NCBI GenBank assembly: GCA_964425755.1
Contig: CAYRNY010000004.1
Coordinates: 124,001-188,000 of the forward strand
DNA length: 64,000 nucleotides
Direction of reading: 5' to 3'
DNA from: CAYRNY01 sp964425755
GTDB lineage: Bacteria > Chloroflexota > Anaerolineae > Aggregatilineales > Aggregatilineaceae
The first letter of the stretch is position 1; each line of letters starts with the position of its first letter. Under the pieces are notes generated by a model. It made no database searches, was not told the origin of the DNA, and worked only from the letters and a program-made list of their open reading frames with translations. The position numbers and the translations under genes are program-made. This document shows, in pieces, positions 25,835-34,321 of this stretch.

Positions 25835-26803
25835 TCATGCCTCCCGGATACGCGGGTCCAGGCGGTAGCTGAGCCAGTCCGCCAGCAGGTTCGCGCCGAG
25901 CACCAACACAGACACCACCAGGAAAACCCCCTGTATCACCGGGTAATCGCGCGCCACAACCGACTCGAAAATCAGCCGTCCCATGCCGGGATAGCTGAAC
26001 AGCGTCTCGATGAACAAGGCCCCGGTCAGGGCGAAACTGGCGTGCGCGGCCAGGTGATGGATGAAGGGCAGGATCGCGTTACGCAGGGCGTGACGGTGTT
26101 TGACGCGCCTGGTCGATAACCCTTTGGCCCGCGCCACGAACATGTAATCTTCACCCAGCACGCCGATCATGCTGTTCCGTACCAGCAGGAACTTGCTGCC
26201 CAGCAGCGCCAGGGTCAGCGTCAGGGCCGGTAGCATAAGATGCGCGCCGTAATCCCGCGCGGCGTCCCAGGCGCTGGTATAATGTGCAAAAGGCGTGCGG
26301 CCCCCGGCCAGGGGCAGCCAGTTCAGCTTCACGCCGAAGATGATGATCAGGATCATGCCGGTGAAAAAGACGGGCGCGTTGCTGGCGATGATGCTGGCGG
26401 CGACCAGCGTCTTGTCCAGCGGTGAATTGCGCCGCCAGGCCGCTTCCGCGCCGCCCCAAAGGCCCACCAGCGACGACACGCTTAACGCGGTGAGCGTCAG
26501 CAGCAGCGTCCACGGCAGGTGTGCCCGCAGCACATCACCGACAGGCTGGTTCAGCCGGATGGACTGGCCGAGATCGCCGGTCAGCGCACCGGTGAGATAA
26601 TCGACGTACTGTTTGGCAAGCGGACGGTCCAGGCCGTAGTAGGCTTCCAGCGCGTCGCGCACCTGGCTGTTGAAGACGTAATCCGAGCTTTCGGGGTCCA
26701 GCAATGCCGCAAGCGGATCGCCCGGTAACCACCGGGGGAGCAGGAAATTGAGCGTGAGTATGGCCCACAGGCTGATCAGGTAACTTAGGACACGGCGTTT
26801 CAT
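25835..26803 (-). CDS. Opp/Dpp-type ABC permease (DppB-like)
   Basis: The 322-residue permease starts MKRRVLSYLISLWAILTLNF. It shows the DppB hallmarks: FLLPRWLPGDPLAALL near the N-terminus, YYGLDRPLAKQYVDYLTGAL with GDLGQSI, and the EAA loop YMFVARAKGLSTRRVKHRHA followed by LRNAILPFI. ETLFSYPGMGRLIFESVVAR near the C-terminus is also typical. It is the first gene of the importer operon that continues through the permease, fused ATPase, binding protein and methyltransferase. Confidence 0.9.
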   Translation of the reverse strand: MKRRVLSYLISLWAILTLNFLLPRWLPGDPLAALLDPESSDYVFNSQVRDALEAYYGLDRPLAKQYVDYLTGALTGDLGQSIRLNQPVGDVLRAHLPWTLLLTLTALSVSSLVGLWGGAEAAWRRNSPLDKTLVAASIIASNAPVFFTGMILIIIFGVKLNWLPLAGGRTPFAHYTSAWDAARDYGAHLMLPALTLTLALLGSKFLLVRNSMIGVLGEDYMFVARAKGLSTRRVKHRHALRNAILPFIHHLAAHASFALTGALFIETLFSYPGMGRLIFESVVARDYPVIQGVFLVVSVLVLGANLLADWLSYRLDPRIREA

Positions 26804-26847
26804 GGGTTCTGCTGCTCGTTGAGTTACGGGCGGCTGCGTGTGATCTC

Positions 26848-26876
26848 ATTATGCCGGACGGCGGGCGTTTTTGCAA
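26848..26876 (-). promoter_or_regulatory. Probable promoter of the Opp-type importer operon
   Basis: Minus-strand TTGCAA (-35, 26871-26876) and CATAAT (-10, 26848-26853) are separated by 17 bases. They lie 45 bases before the DppB-like start codon, in the divergent gap with mrpA. The match is moderate. Confidence 0.5.
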
Positions 26877-27098
26877 TAACTTACATCTGCAAAGGCATTC
26901 AAAAGGCGCGAGGTAGCGTCAGGGAACGGTACAATACGGCGCGATCACGCGCGCCCCACATCCGCCGGGGCTGCAAGGGCGTGCATCACGCGCTAAACCC
27001 ATCTAGTACATTTCTTACACAAAAGGAGCCAATTCGCTTTTATAATCTCATAACCGACCAAACCGAAACTGGTGTATCTTTGGGGGAGAAAACGGTTC
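26877..27098 (+). promoter_or_regulatory. mrp operon upstream region with TATAAT element
   Basis: The divergent gap between the importer and mrpA carries a perfect TATAAT at 27041-27046, 52 bases before the mrpA ATG. There is no clear -35 at optimal spacing (TTACAC is 20 bases away). A GGGGGAG ribosome site lies 10 bases before the start. GCGCG-ATCA-CGCGC near 26950 can form a small hairpin. Confidence 0.5.
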
Positions 27099-29498
27099 AT
27101 GATCCTTGCGGTTCTGGCCGGATTTGCTGCGGCATTGATCGCACCCTGGGTTCACAGCCGCGCGCGCGGTGCGGCGGGCTGGCTGATCGCGTTACTGCCA
27201 CTTGGCCTTACAGTATATTTCGCGTCTCACCTCACGCGTATTGCCAGCGGGGAAACGTTCTACGCGGCCTACACATGGGTGCCGTCGCTGGGTGTTGAGC
27301 TGACCTTTCGGATGGACGGCTTAAGCGTGCTGTTCGCGCTGATCATCAGCGGCATCGGCACGCTGGTGATCGTGTACGGCGGCGGCTATCTCGCGGGCGA
27401 TCCCCTGTTGGGACGTTTCTACGCCTACACGCTGATCTTCATGGGCGCGATGCTGGGCGTGGTGCTGTCCGATAATCTGATCACGCTGTTTGTCTTTTGG
27501 GAACTGACCAGCATCAGCTCATACCTATTGATCGGCTTCAAACATGATATGGCGGACTCGCGGCAGGCTGCGCTGCAAGCCCTGCTCGTGACCGGCGGCG
27601 GCGGGCTGGTGCTGCTGGCCGGATTGGTGCTGCTGGGCAGCGTGAGCGGGACGTACGCGATCAGCGACATGCACGCCCAGGCAGCAAGCGTGCAGGAACA
27701 CGCGTTATACCCTGGAATCCTGGTGCTGGTGCTGCTCGGCGCGTTCACTAAGTCCGCCCAGTTTCCGTTTCATTTCTGGCTGCCCGGCGCGATGGCCGCG
27801 CCGACCCCGGTCAGCGCGTATTTGCATTCCGCCACGATGGTGAAAGCCGGGGTTTATCTGCTCGCGCGCCTGACCCCGGTGCTGGGCGGTACGGATGCCT
27901 GGCAGATCGCCTTGACCGCGACGGGCGGCGCGACGATGGTGATCGGCGCATTTCTGGCATGGCAGCAAGTTGACCTCAAACGCATCCTGGCCTACTCAAC
28001 GGTCAGCTTGCTGGGGATGCTGGTGCTGCTGCTGGGCATCGGCACGCATTACGCCGTGAAGGCAGCAACGGTGCTCTTGTTCGCGCACGCGCTATATAAA
28101 GGAGCCTTGTTCCTGGTCGCCGGGGCGTTGGATCACGAGACCGGCACGCGCGACGTGTCACGTATGGGCGGGTTGTGGCGCGCCATGCCCTGGACCGGGA
28201 CCGCTGCACTGGTGGTGGCGGCGTCGATGGCCGGGCTGCCGCCGTTGTTTGGCTTCATCAGCAAGGAAGTGTTCTACAAAGCCGCCTATGACGCGCCTGA
28301 ACGCGCCCTGCTGTTGATCGGGGGCGCGGTCGTGAGCAGCGTTTTCATCGTTGCGGCAGCGGGCCTGGCGAGTGTCAAGCCGTTCTTCGGCGCACGGGGG
28401 CATACCCCAAAAGCGCCCCACGAAGCGCCCGTGAGCATGCTGATCGGGCCGTTATCGCTGGCCGGGCTGAGCGTGTTGGCCGGGCTGCTGCCGGGGGTGG
28501 TCAACGACTATGGTGTGAAGCCAGCGACCCAGGCCACGCTGGCTGACCCCGCCGCCAGCACGTCACTCGTCTTGTGGCCCGGCGTGAACGTTGTGTTACT
28601 GCTGAGCATCGTAACCGTGATCGCCGGCGCGGGCGTGTACGTCTGGCGGGCGCCGCTGCAACAACGCGTCAGGGCCTGGGACGTGGGCGCGCGCTTTGGT
28701 CCGGCGCGCGGGTATCGCGCCTCGCTCAACGGCATGTTATGGCTGGCTGACCGCCAGACGCGCATCCTGCAGAACGGTTATTTGCGCGTCTACCTGATCA
28801 CGATCACCGGGTTCGCAACCGTGCTGGTGAGCTATACGCTGCTGACGCAAGTCGGTGTTGGTGACGTGTTGCGGTCGCCGGATGTGCGCATTTACGAACT
28901 GCTGATCGCAGGCGTGATCCTGGTCGGCACGGCGGTCGTGACGCAGGCACGTTCGCGCCTGGTGGCGGTAGCGGCACTCGGCTCGGTCGGTTACGGCATT
29001 GCACTGCTCTATATCTTGTTCGGCGCTCCCGACCTGGCTATGACGCAGTTCGCCATCGAGACGCTAACCGTGCTGCTGTTCGTCCTGGTGATCTACCGCC
29101 TGCCGCGTTTCATGCGTATTTCAGGCAGTGCGGAGCACGTGCGGGACGCGGTGATCGCGATCGGTGCCGGGGCGATGATGACCCTGTTAGTGCTGGTCGT
29201 AACGGCGAACCCGGCGCACACCGGCGTGAGTACGTATTTTGCTGAAAACAGCGTCTCGCTGGGGAAGGGTCGCAACATTGTGAACGTGATCCTGGTGGAC
29301 TTTCGCGCGCTGGATACATTGGGCGAGATCGTCGTCTTGGCGGTAGCTGCAGCGGGGGTGTATTCGCTGCTGAAACTGCGCCCTGTGCGTGACGACGCCC
29401 TTAGCGAGCCAGCTGAAACGTCCGACACATCAGTGCCCCTGGAGACAGCGGTTTCGCTAGACGAGCAAATCAAGGAGCTGCCGGAGCAGCGCCAGTAA
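27099..29498 (+). CDS. mrpA: Mrp Na+/H+ antiporter subunit A
   Basis: The protein has 799 residues from MILAVLAGFAAALIAPWVHS, with GGGGGAG upstream. The NuoL/proton-conducting transporter domain spans about 60-470: SGIGTLVIVYGGGYLAGDP, FWELTSISSYLLIGFKHD, and FPFHFWLPGAMAAPTPVSAY followed by LHSATMVKAGVYLLARL. The C-terminal part has the DUF4040/MbhD-type region (LYILFGAPDLAMTQFAIETL, about 635-655) and an MbhE-like end. It forms the proton/sodium translocating core of the hetero-oligomeric antiporter in the membrane. It is the first gene of the mrp operon; the next gene is a protease, not mrpB. Confidence 0.93.
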   Translation: MILAVLAGFAAALIAPWVHSRARGAAGWLIALLPLGLTVYFASHLTRIASGETFYAAYTWVPSLGVELTFRMDGLSVLFALIISGIGTLVIVYGGGYLAGDPLLGRFYAYTLIFMGAMLGVVLSDNLITLFVFWELTSISSYLLIGFKHDMADSRQAALQALLVTGGGGLVLLAGLVLLGSVSGTYAISDMHAQAASVQEHALYPGILVLVLLGAFTKSAQFPFHFWLPGAMAAPTPVSAYLHSATMVKAGVYLLARLTPVLGGTDAWQIALTATGGATMVIGAFLAWQQVDLKRILAYSTVSLLGMLVLLLGIGTHYAVKAATVLLFAHALYKGALFLVAGALDHETGTRDVSRMGGLWRAMPWTGTAALVVAASMAGLPPLFGFISKEVFYKAAYDAPERALLLIGGAVVSSVFIVAAAGLASVKPFFGARGHTPKAPHEAPVSMLIGPLSLAGLSVLAGLLPGVVNDYGVKPATQATLADPAASTSLVLWPGVNVVLLLSIVTVIAGAGVYVWRAPLQQRVRAWDVGARFGPARGYRASLNGMLWLADRQTRILQNGYLRVYLITITGFATVLVSYTLLTQVGVGDVLRSPDVRIYELLIAGVILVGTAVVTQARSRLVAVAALGSVGYGIALLYILFGAPDLAMTQFAIETLTVLLFVLVIYRLPRFMRISGSAEHVRDAVIAIGAGAMMTLLVLVVTANPAHTGVSTYFAENSVSLGKGRNIVNVILVDFRALDTLGEIVVLAVAAAGVYSLLKLRPVRDDALSEPAETSDTSVPLETAVSLDEQIKELPEQRQ

Positions 29499-29518
29499 GT
29501 ACGTGGAAGGGGTTGGCG

Positions 29519-30637
29519 ATGGAATCGAACATCAAGCTTGGACGGGTGTGGGGCGTTCCGGTGGGCCTGCATACAAGCTGGTTCCTGGTCTTTGGGCTGG
29601 TGACGTACTCGCTGGCGGCGGGCTACTTCCCGGTGGAATACGCCGATTTGCCGGAGGGGGCATACTGGTTGCTGGGTGCGCTGACGGCGACGCTGTTTTT
29701 CGCCTCGGTGCTGGCCCACGAGTTGGGGCATGTGTGGGTCGCGCTGCGCGAGCAGGTATCCGTGCGCGGGGTGACGTTGTTCATGTTTGGCGGCGTGGCG
29801 CAGATCGAAGACGAGCCGCGCACACCCGGCGCTGAGTTTCGCATCGCGATCGCCGGGCCGCTGGTGAGCCTGGCGCTCGCGCTGCTGTTCGAGGTGCTGT
29901 ACCTGCTGGACCGGAGCATTTCACCGTACCTGGCTGCGCCGAGCCTGTGGCTGGCGCGCATTAACCTGATCCTGGGCGTGTTCAACATGCTCCCCGGCTT
30001 CCCGCTGGACGGCGGGCGCGTGCTGCGTGCCGTGGTCTGGAAGCTCACCGGCAGCCAGTCGCGTGCCACGCATATCGCGGGCGGCGTGGGGCAGCTTGTC
30101 GCCATCGGGTTTATGGGACTGGGCGCGGTGCAGGTCCTGGCGGGCGGCGTTTTCAACGGCCTGTGGCTGATCTTCATCGGCTGGTTCCTGAACGGCGCGG
30201 CCCGAAGCGCCATTGCACATACCGCCGTTCGGGACCGGCTGCGTGGCATAACGGTGGGGCAGGTGATGACGCGCGACTGCGTGTCGGTGCCGGGCTCGTT
30301 CTCGATCAAGGAGCTGGTCGAGGATCGCATGATGCTGCGCGGGCAACGCTGCTTTTTCGTGGCCGACGACGACATCGTGAGTGGCGTGATCACCCCCAAC
30401 ACCCTGACGCTGATCCCGCGTGAGCGGTGGGCCACGTTGACTGCAAGCGACGTCGTCGCAGGGCACGCGGGTCACAACCCCGTGACCCCGCTAACCGATC
30501 TGGTTGACGCGTTGAACGTGATGGACCGCCAGCGCGTTGACCAGGTGGCGGTGGTCGAAAACCGGCAGGTGGTCGGGATCGTGTCGCGCGATCAGATTGT
30601 CAACGTGCTGCGCTTGCGCGCAGAACTCGGGTACTGA
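29519..30637 (+). CDS. Site-2-type M50 metalloprotease with C-terminal CBS domains
   Basis: The protein has 372 residues from the ATG preceded by GGAAGGGG. Six or so membrane helices carry the zinc motif LAHELGHVW (His67, Glu68, His71) and the second motif NMLPGFPLDGGRVLRAV, defining the rhomboid-unrelated S2P (M50B, SpoIVFB-like) family. A C-terminal cytoplasmic pair of CBS motifs (about 240-365) probably senses adenine nucleotides. Such proteases cleave membrane-embedded substrates, often regulators. The gene lies between mrpA and mrpB with tight spacing (20 and 14 bases), so it is co-transcribed with the antiporter; the substrate is unknown. Confidence 0.9.
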   Translation: MESNIKLGRVWGVPVGLHTSWFLVFGLVTYSLAAGYFPVEYADLPEGAYWLLGALTATLFFASVLAHELGHVWVALREQVSVRGVTLFMFGGVAQIEDEPRTPGAEFRIAIAGPLVSLALALLFEVLYLLDRSISPYLAAPSLWLARINLILGVFNMLPGFPLDGGRVLRAVVWKLTGSQSRATHIAGGVGQLVAIGFMGLGAVQVLAGGVFNGLWLIFIGWFLNGAARSAIAHTAVRDRLRGITVGQVMTRDCVSVPGSFSIKELVEDRMMLRGQRCFFVADDDIVSGVITPNTLTLIPRERWATLTASDVVAGHAGHNPVTPLTDLVDALNVMDRQRVDQVAVVENRQVVGIVSRDQIVNVLRLRAELGY

Positions 30638-30651
30638 TGCAGGAGGGCGCG

Positions 30652-31071
30652 ATGGACTCGGTTGTGCTTCGTACGGCGACGCGTTACTTGTTGCCGCTGC
30701 TGCTGTTGTTTTCAGTCTTTGTGCTGCTGCGCGGGCACAATGAGCCGGGCGGGGGATTTGTGGGCGGGCTGGTTGCGGCGACTGCGTTCTCCCTGTATGC
30801 CATCGCCTACGGCGTGGCCCCTACCCGCCAACTGCTGCACGTCAGCCCGCGCCGTTTGATCGGCATCGGCTTGGTGTTTGCCATAGCCAGCGGCCTGATC
30901 GGGTTGGCCTGGGGCCACCCGTTCATGACCGCGCGCTGGGACACGCGCGAGATCCCGGTGATCGGCAAGCTGGGCACGCCGTTGTTGTTTGATTTGGGCG
31001 TCTATTTCGTTGTGATCGGCGTGATGTTGACGATCATTTTCGCGCTGGTGGAAGCTGAATTGGAGGTGTGA
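30652..31071 (+). CDS. mrpB: Mrp Na+/H+ antiporter subunit B
   Basis: The protein has 139 residues from MDSVVLRTATRYLLPLLLLF; AGGAGG sits five bases before this ATG, so I prefer it over the one five codons earlier. It has four transmembrane helices and the conserved MnhB motif HNEPGGGFVGGLVAATAFSL. This small subunit packs against MrpA and MrpC. It is 14 bases after the protease gene and 7 before mrpC. Confidence 0.92.
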   Translation: MDSVVLRTATRYLLPLLLLFSVFVLLRGHNEPGGGFVGGLVAATAFSLYAIAYGVAPTRQLLHVSPRRLIGIGLVFAIASGLIGLAWGHPFMTARWDTREIPVIGKLGTPLLFDLGVYFVVIGVMLTIIFALVEAELEV

Positions 31072-31078
31072 GGGAGCG

Positions 31079-31456
31079 ATGGAAGTTATCCTTGCGATTG
31101 TGATCGGGGTGCTTTACGCCGCCGGTCTGTACATGATGCTGCGGCGGAGCTTCGTCAAACTGGTGCTCGGCCTTTCATTGTTAGGGTATGCGTCCAGCCT
31201 GCTGATCTTCACCGTCAACGGCATGACACGCGGCGAGCCGCCCCTGGTGTCTGAAGGCATGACCCAGCCCGTAGAACCCTTCGCCGATCCGCTGCCCCAG
31301 GCGTTGATCCTGACCGCGATCGTGATCGGTTTTGGCGTGCAGGCGTTTGTGCTGGTGCTGTTCAAGCGTGCCTACCAATCCGCCAACACCGACGATCTGG
31401 ACGGTATCAAATCGACCGAACAGAGCAGCAAACCAATCGCGCCGGACCCGGCATAG
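31079..31456 (+). CDS. mrpC: Mrp Na+/H+ antiporter subunit C (NuoK-like)
   Basis: The 125-residue protein with three transmembrane helices is homologous to NuoK. GLYMMLRRSFVKLVLGLSLL precedes the second helix, and a central NGMTRGEPPLVSEGMTQPVE loop precedes DPLPQALILTAIVIGFGVQA, the MnhC signature. The last 25 residues are a hydrophilic tail. A GAGGGAG ribosome site precedes the ATG. Confidence 0.93.
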   Translation: MEVILAIVIGVLYAAGLYMMLRRSFVKLVLGLSLLGYASSLLIFTVNGMTRGEPPLVSEGMTQPVEPFADPLPQALILTAIVIGFGVQAFVLVLFKRAYQSANTDDLDGIKSTEQSSKPIAPDPA

Positions 31457-31471
31457 GTGAGGGACGCGCAA

Positions 31472-32974
31472 ATGAACATCGTGTTGTTGTTGCCGGTTCT
31501 GGTACCTTTTGCAACGGCGGTGATCACGCTGCTGCTGTGGCATGATCGCCTGCTCCAGCGCCGGATCAACGTCATTGGGGGGATCGTGTTTTTCGCGGCC
31601 TCGCTGGGGTTGCTGGCACGGGTGTGGTTTGACGGCATCCAGGCGATCCAGATCGGGAACTGGCCCGCCCCGTTTGGGATCACGCTGGTAGCCGACCTGT
31701 TCAGCGCGATCATGGTGGTTATGGCCGGGTTGATGGGCATAATTGTGGCGGTGTATTCGCTGGACAGCATTGATGAGCGCCGCGAATCGTTCGGTTACTA
31801 CCCGTTGCTGCACACCCTGTTGCTGGGTGTCACCGGGGCGTTTTTGACCGGCGATATGTTCAACCTGTATGTGTGGTTCGAAGTGATGTTGATCGCGTCA
31901 TTTGTGCTGATGGCACTCGGCGGGCAGCGCGATCAACTGGAAGGCGCGTTGAAGTACGTCACGATCAACATGCTATCCTCGGCGCTATTCTTGACGTCGG
32001 TTGGCATCCTGTATCGCGCCACCGGCACGCTGAACATGGCCGATCTCGCACGCCAGATCAGCAGCGGTGCCGTTGATCCGGGGATGGCGACCATGTTAGC
32101 GATGATGTTCTTTGTGGCGTTCGGCATTAAGGCCGGGTTGTTTCCGTTATTCTTCTGGCTGCCGGCTTCGTACCACACGCCCCCGATCGCGATCACGGCG
32201 CTGTTTTCCGGCCTGCTGACCAAAGTCGGAGTGTACGCGCTGGTGCGTGTCTTCACCCTGATCTTCGTGCAGGACGTGGATTACACGCATACGTTCATGC
32301 TGGTGATCGCCGGGTTCACGATGGTGACGGGCGTGCTTGGCGCGGTGGCACAGACGGAAGTTCGGCGGCTGTTGTCGTTCCACATCATCAGCCAGATCGG
32401 GTATCTGCTGATGGGCCTGGGCCTGTATACCGAGCTGGCGCTGACGGGCGTGATCATCTTCATGGTGCATGTCATCATCGCGAAGTCGGCGCTGTTTCTG
32501 GTCAGCGGGGTGATGCAGCGAGTCGCGGGAAGTTATGATCTCAAGCAGTTGGGCGGCCTGTACCGGTCGAACGCCGGGCTGGCGACGCTCTTCTTTTTGC
32601 CCGCGCTGGCGCTGGCGGGCCTGCCGCCGTTTTCCGGCTTTTGGGCCAAACTAACCCTGGTCCGCGCCGGGCTGGAAACGGAAGACTACGTGATCGTCGG
32701 CGTTTCACTGGCCGTGAGCATGCTCACGCTGTTTTCGATGACCAAAATCTGGGCCGAAGCGTTTTGGAAGGATCGCCCTGCCGGCGCAGATGCGTTCGAG
32801 CCGCTGCCGGCCATGCGCCGGCCCGCTATGCTGGGCCCCGTCGTCGTGCTGGCCGCGTTGACCTTGCTCCTGGGGATCGGGGCGGAACCACTGCTGAGGC
32901 TAAGCAGCGAAGCCGCCGCCCAGTTGTTGAATCCATCGGCGTACATTCAGGCGGTGTTAGGAGGCGCGGCATGA
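31472..32974 (+). CDS. mrpD: Mrp Na+/H+ antiporter subunit D (NuoN/NuoM-like)
   Basis: The protein has 500 residues from MNIVLLLPVLVPFATAVITL; a GTG five codons earlier is the alternative start. It has about 14 membrane helices of the proton-conducting transporter family: FNLYVWFEVMLIASFVLMAL carries the conserved glutamate in helix 5, and GLFPLFFWLPASYHTPPIAI follows. The lysine-bearing ITALFSGLLTKVGVYALVRV and the SFHIISQIGYLLMGLGL segment are also present. Its stop overlaps mrpE as ATGA. Confidence 0.93.
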   Translation: MNIVLLLPVLVPFATAVITLLLWHDRLLQRRINVIGGIVFFAASLGLLARVWFDGIQAIQIGNWPAPFGITLVADLFSAIMVVMAGLMGIIVAVYSLDSIDERRESFGYYPLLHTLLLGVTGAFLTGDMFNLYVWFEVMLIASFVLMALGGQRDQLEGALKYVTINMLSSALFLTSVGILYRATGTLNMADLARQISSGAVDPGMATMLAMMFFVAFGIKAGLFPLFFWLPASYHTPPIAITALFSGLLTKVGVYALVRVFTLIFVQDVDYTHTFMLVIAGFTMVTGVLGAVAQTEVRRLLSFHIISQIGYLLMGLGLYTELALTGVIIFMVHVIIAKSALFLVSGVMQRVAGSYDLKQLGGLYRSNAGLATLFFLPALALAGLPPFSGFWAKLTLVRAGLETEDYVIVGVSLAVSMLTLFSMTKIWAEAFWKDRPAGADAFEPLPAMRRPAMLGPVVVLAALTLLLGIGAEPLLRLSSEAAAQLLNPSAYIQAVLGGAA

Positions 32975-33444
32975 CGGTATTCCTGCTTAATACGTTGCTG
33001 GCCCTGGCGTGGATCGCACTGACAGGCACCCCTACGCCGACCAATTTCGCGATTGGCTTTGCGCTGGGCTTCGCCCTGCTGTGGCTGACCCAGCGCCTGA
33101 TGATGCCCTCGGGTTACTTCCGCAAGGTCCCGCAGGTGATCGGTTTTGCGCTGTTTTTTCTGTGGGAACTCACGAAAGCCAATGTGCGCATGGCGCTAGT
33201 CGTGCTGTCACCGCGCCCGGCAGTACGCCCGGCGGTGGTCGCGATCCCGCTGGATGTGCGCTCGAACGGCGAGATCACGCTGCTGGCGAATCTGATCACG
33301 CTCACGCCCGGCACACTGTACCTGGATGTCTCGCACGATCGCTGCGTGATGTACGTGCACACGATGCATGTTGACGATCTGGAAAGTTTCCGGCGCGCGA
33401 TCAAGACGGGGTTTGAGCGCCGCGTGATGGAGGTTCTGCGATGA
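32971..33444 (+). CDS. mrpE: Mrp Na+/H+ antiporter subunit E
   Basis: The protein has 157 residues from MTVFLLNTLLALAWIALTGT, with GGAGG upstream inside the mrpD end. Two to three N-terminal membrane helices are followed by a soluble C-terminal part with RSNGEITLLANLITLTPGTL and TMHVDD, the MnhE signature. An ATGA overlap couples it to mrpF. Confidence 0.93.
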   Translation: MTVFLLNTLLALAWIALTGTPTPTNFAIGFALGFALLWLTQRLMMPSGYFRKVPQVIGFALFFLWELTKANVRMALVVLSPRPAVRPAVVAIPLDVRSNGEITLLANLITLTPGTLYLDVSHDRCVMYVHTMHVDDLESFRRAIKTGFERRVMEVLR

Positions 33445-33707
33445 CGCTAAGCGATTTCGCCGTTTACGTGATTCTGCCGGTGCTGGCGTTGGCGGTGGTC
33501 ATTGTGTTTGCGCGGCTGGTACGCGGCCCCAGCCTGCCGGACCGTGTGGTCGCGATCGACCTGATGAATACGTTGGGCATTGGCATCATCGCGACGTATG
33601 CCGTTGCGACGAATCACTCCGCGTTTCTGGACGTTGCGAGCGCGATGGCGCTGATCTCGTTTTTGGGCACGGTGGCGTTTGCCTATTATATCGAGCGGAG
33701 GGTTTGA
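33441..33707 (+). CDS. mrpF: Mrp Na+/H+ antiporter subunit F
   Basis: The 88-residue protein with three transmembrane helices has the MnhF motif RLVRGPSLPDRVVAIDLMNT between helices 1 and 2 and LDVASAMALISFLGTVAFAY in helix 3. It overlaps mrpE by four bases and mrpG follows immediately. Confidence 0.93.
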   Translation: MTLSDFAVYVILPVLALAVVIVFARLVRGPSLPDRVVAIDLMNTLGIGIIATYAVATNHSAFLDVASAMALISFLGTVAFAYYIERRV

Positions 33708-33709
33708 TC

Positions 33710-34129
33710 ATGCAGGATGTGCTGGCGGCGGGCTTGATGCTGATCGGGGCGCTGTTCATGCTGGTGGGAAGCCTGGGCGTGCTGCGGATGCCGGACTTGT
33801 TTCTGCGCATGTCGGCCAGCACCAAAGCCGCGACACTGGGCTCCGCTTCGATCCTGCTGGCGGTGGCCGTGCATTTTGGCACGACCGGCGTGGCGAGCCG
33901 CGCCATAGCCACGATCGTTTTCTTGCTGTTGACTGCGCCGGTAGCCGCGCACATGTTGGGCCGTGCGGGGTATTTTGTGGGGGTCAAACTGGCTGATTCA
34001 ACGTTGATCGATGAGCTTGCCGGGCGCTACGACCTGCGAACACACACCCTGGATAGCTGCGAACCCGCCGAGGAAATGCAGACCGCCGAGGAAATGCAGG
34101 CTGCCGTGCATGAGGGCGACCTGCCCTAG
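33710..34129 (+). CDS. mrpG: Mrp Na+/H+ antiporter subunit G
   Basis: The protein has 139 residues from MQDVLAAGLMLIGALFMLVG, with GGAGG eight bases upstream; a TTG two codons earlier overlaps mrpF. Three helices carry the MnhG signature GSLGVLRMPDLFLRMSASTK. The C-terminal tail is hydrophilic and contains a short tandem repeat (AEEMQT/AEEMQA, an 18-base DNA repeat). It is the last mrp gene; a strong terminator follows 20 bases later. Confidence 0.92.
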   Translation: MQDVLAAGLMLIGALFMLVGSLGVLRMPDLFLRMSASTKAATLGSASILLAVAVHFGTTGVASRAIATIVFLLLTAPVAAHMLGRAGYFVGVKLADSTLIDELAGRYDLRTHTLDSCEPAEEMQTAEEMQAAVHEGDLP

Positions 34130-34148
34130 TGCTCGTCGGTGTGGCGCG

Positions 34149-34182
34149 CTGAATTTTCAACCAGGTTGAAAGTTCAGTTTTG
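34149..34182 (+). terminator. Intrinsic terminator of the mrp operon
   Basis: CTGAATTTTCAAC, the loop CAG and GTTGAAAGTTCAG form a 13-bp stem with one G-T wobble, followed by TTTTG. It ends the mrp operon and separates it from the iron importer. Confidence 0.88.
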
Positions 34183-34215
34183 ATTGATGTGTAATCCGGC
34201 TTTCACCCAGGGGCC

Positions 34216-34244
34216 TTGTTTCCTCAATGCGTCTCCTCTATAAT
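34216..34244 (+). promoter_or_regulatory. Promoter of the ferric iron importer
   Basis: TTGTTT at 34216-34221 and a perfect TATAAT at 34239-34244 have a 17-base spacer. The expected transcription start near 34251 places the Fur box directly at the start site. Confidence 0.8.
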
Positions 34245-34253
34245 GCGCATCGA

Positions 34254-34270
34254 TTGAGAATGATTCTCAA
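34254..34270 (+). promoter_or_regulatory. Fur box (iron-responsive operator)
   Basis: TTGAGAATGATTCTCAA is a perfect 8-1-8 palindrome. Its core matches the TGAnAATnATTnTCA pattern of Fur operators. It begins nine bases after the -10 element, so an iron-loaded Fur protein would block the promoter when iron is plentiful. Confidence 0.85.
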
Positions 34271-34321
34271 TAGAGGATTCGCATTGGATATCGCATCAAA
34301 GCCACATCACAGGAGCACTTC

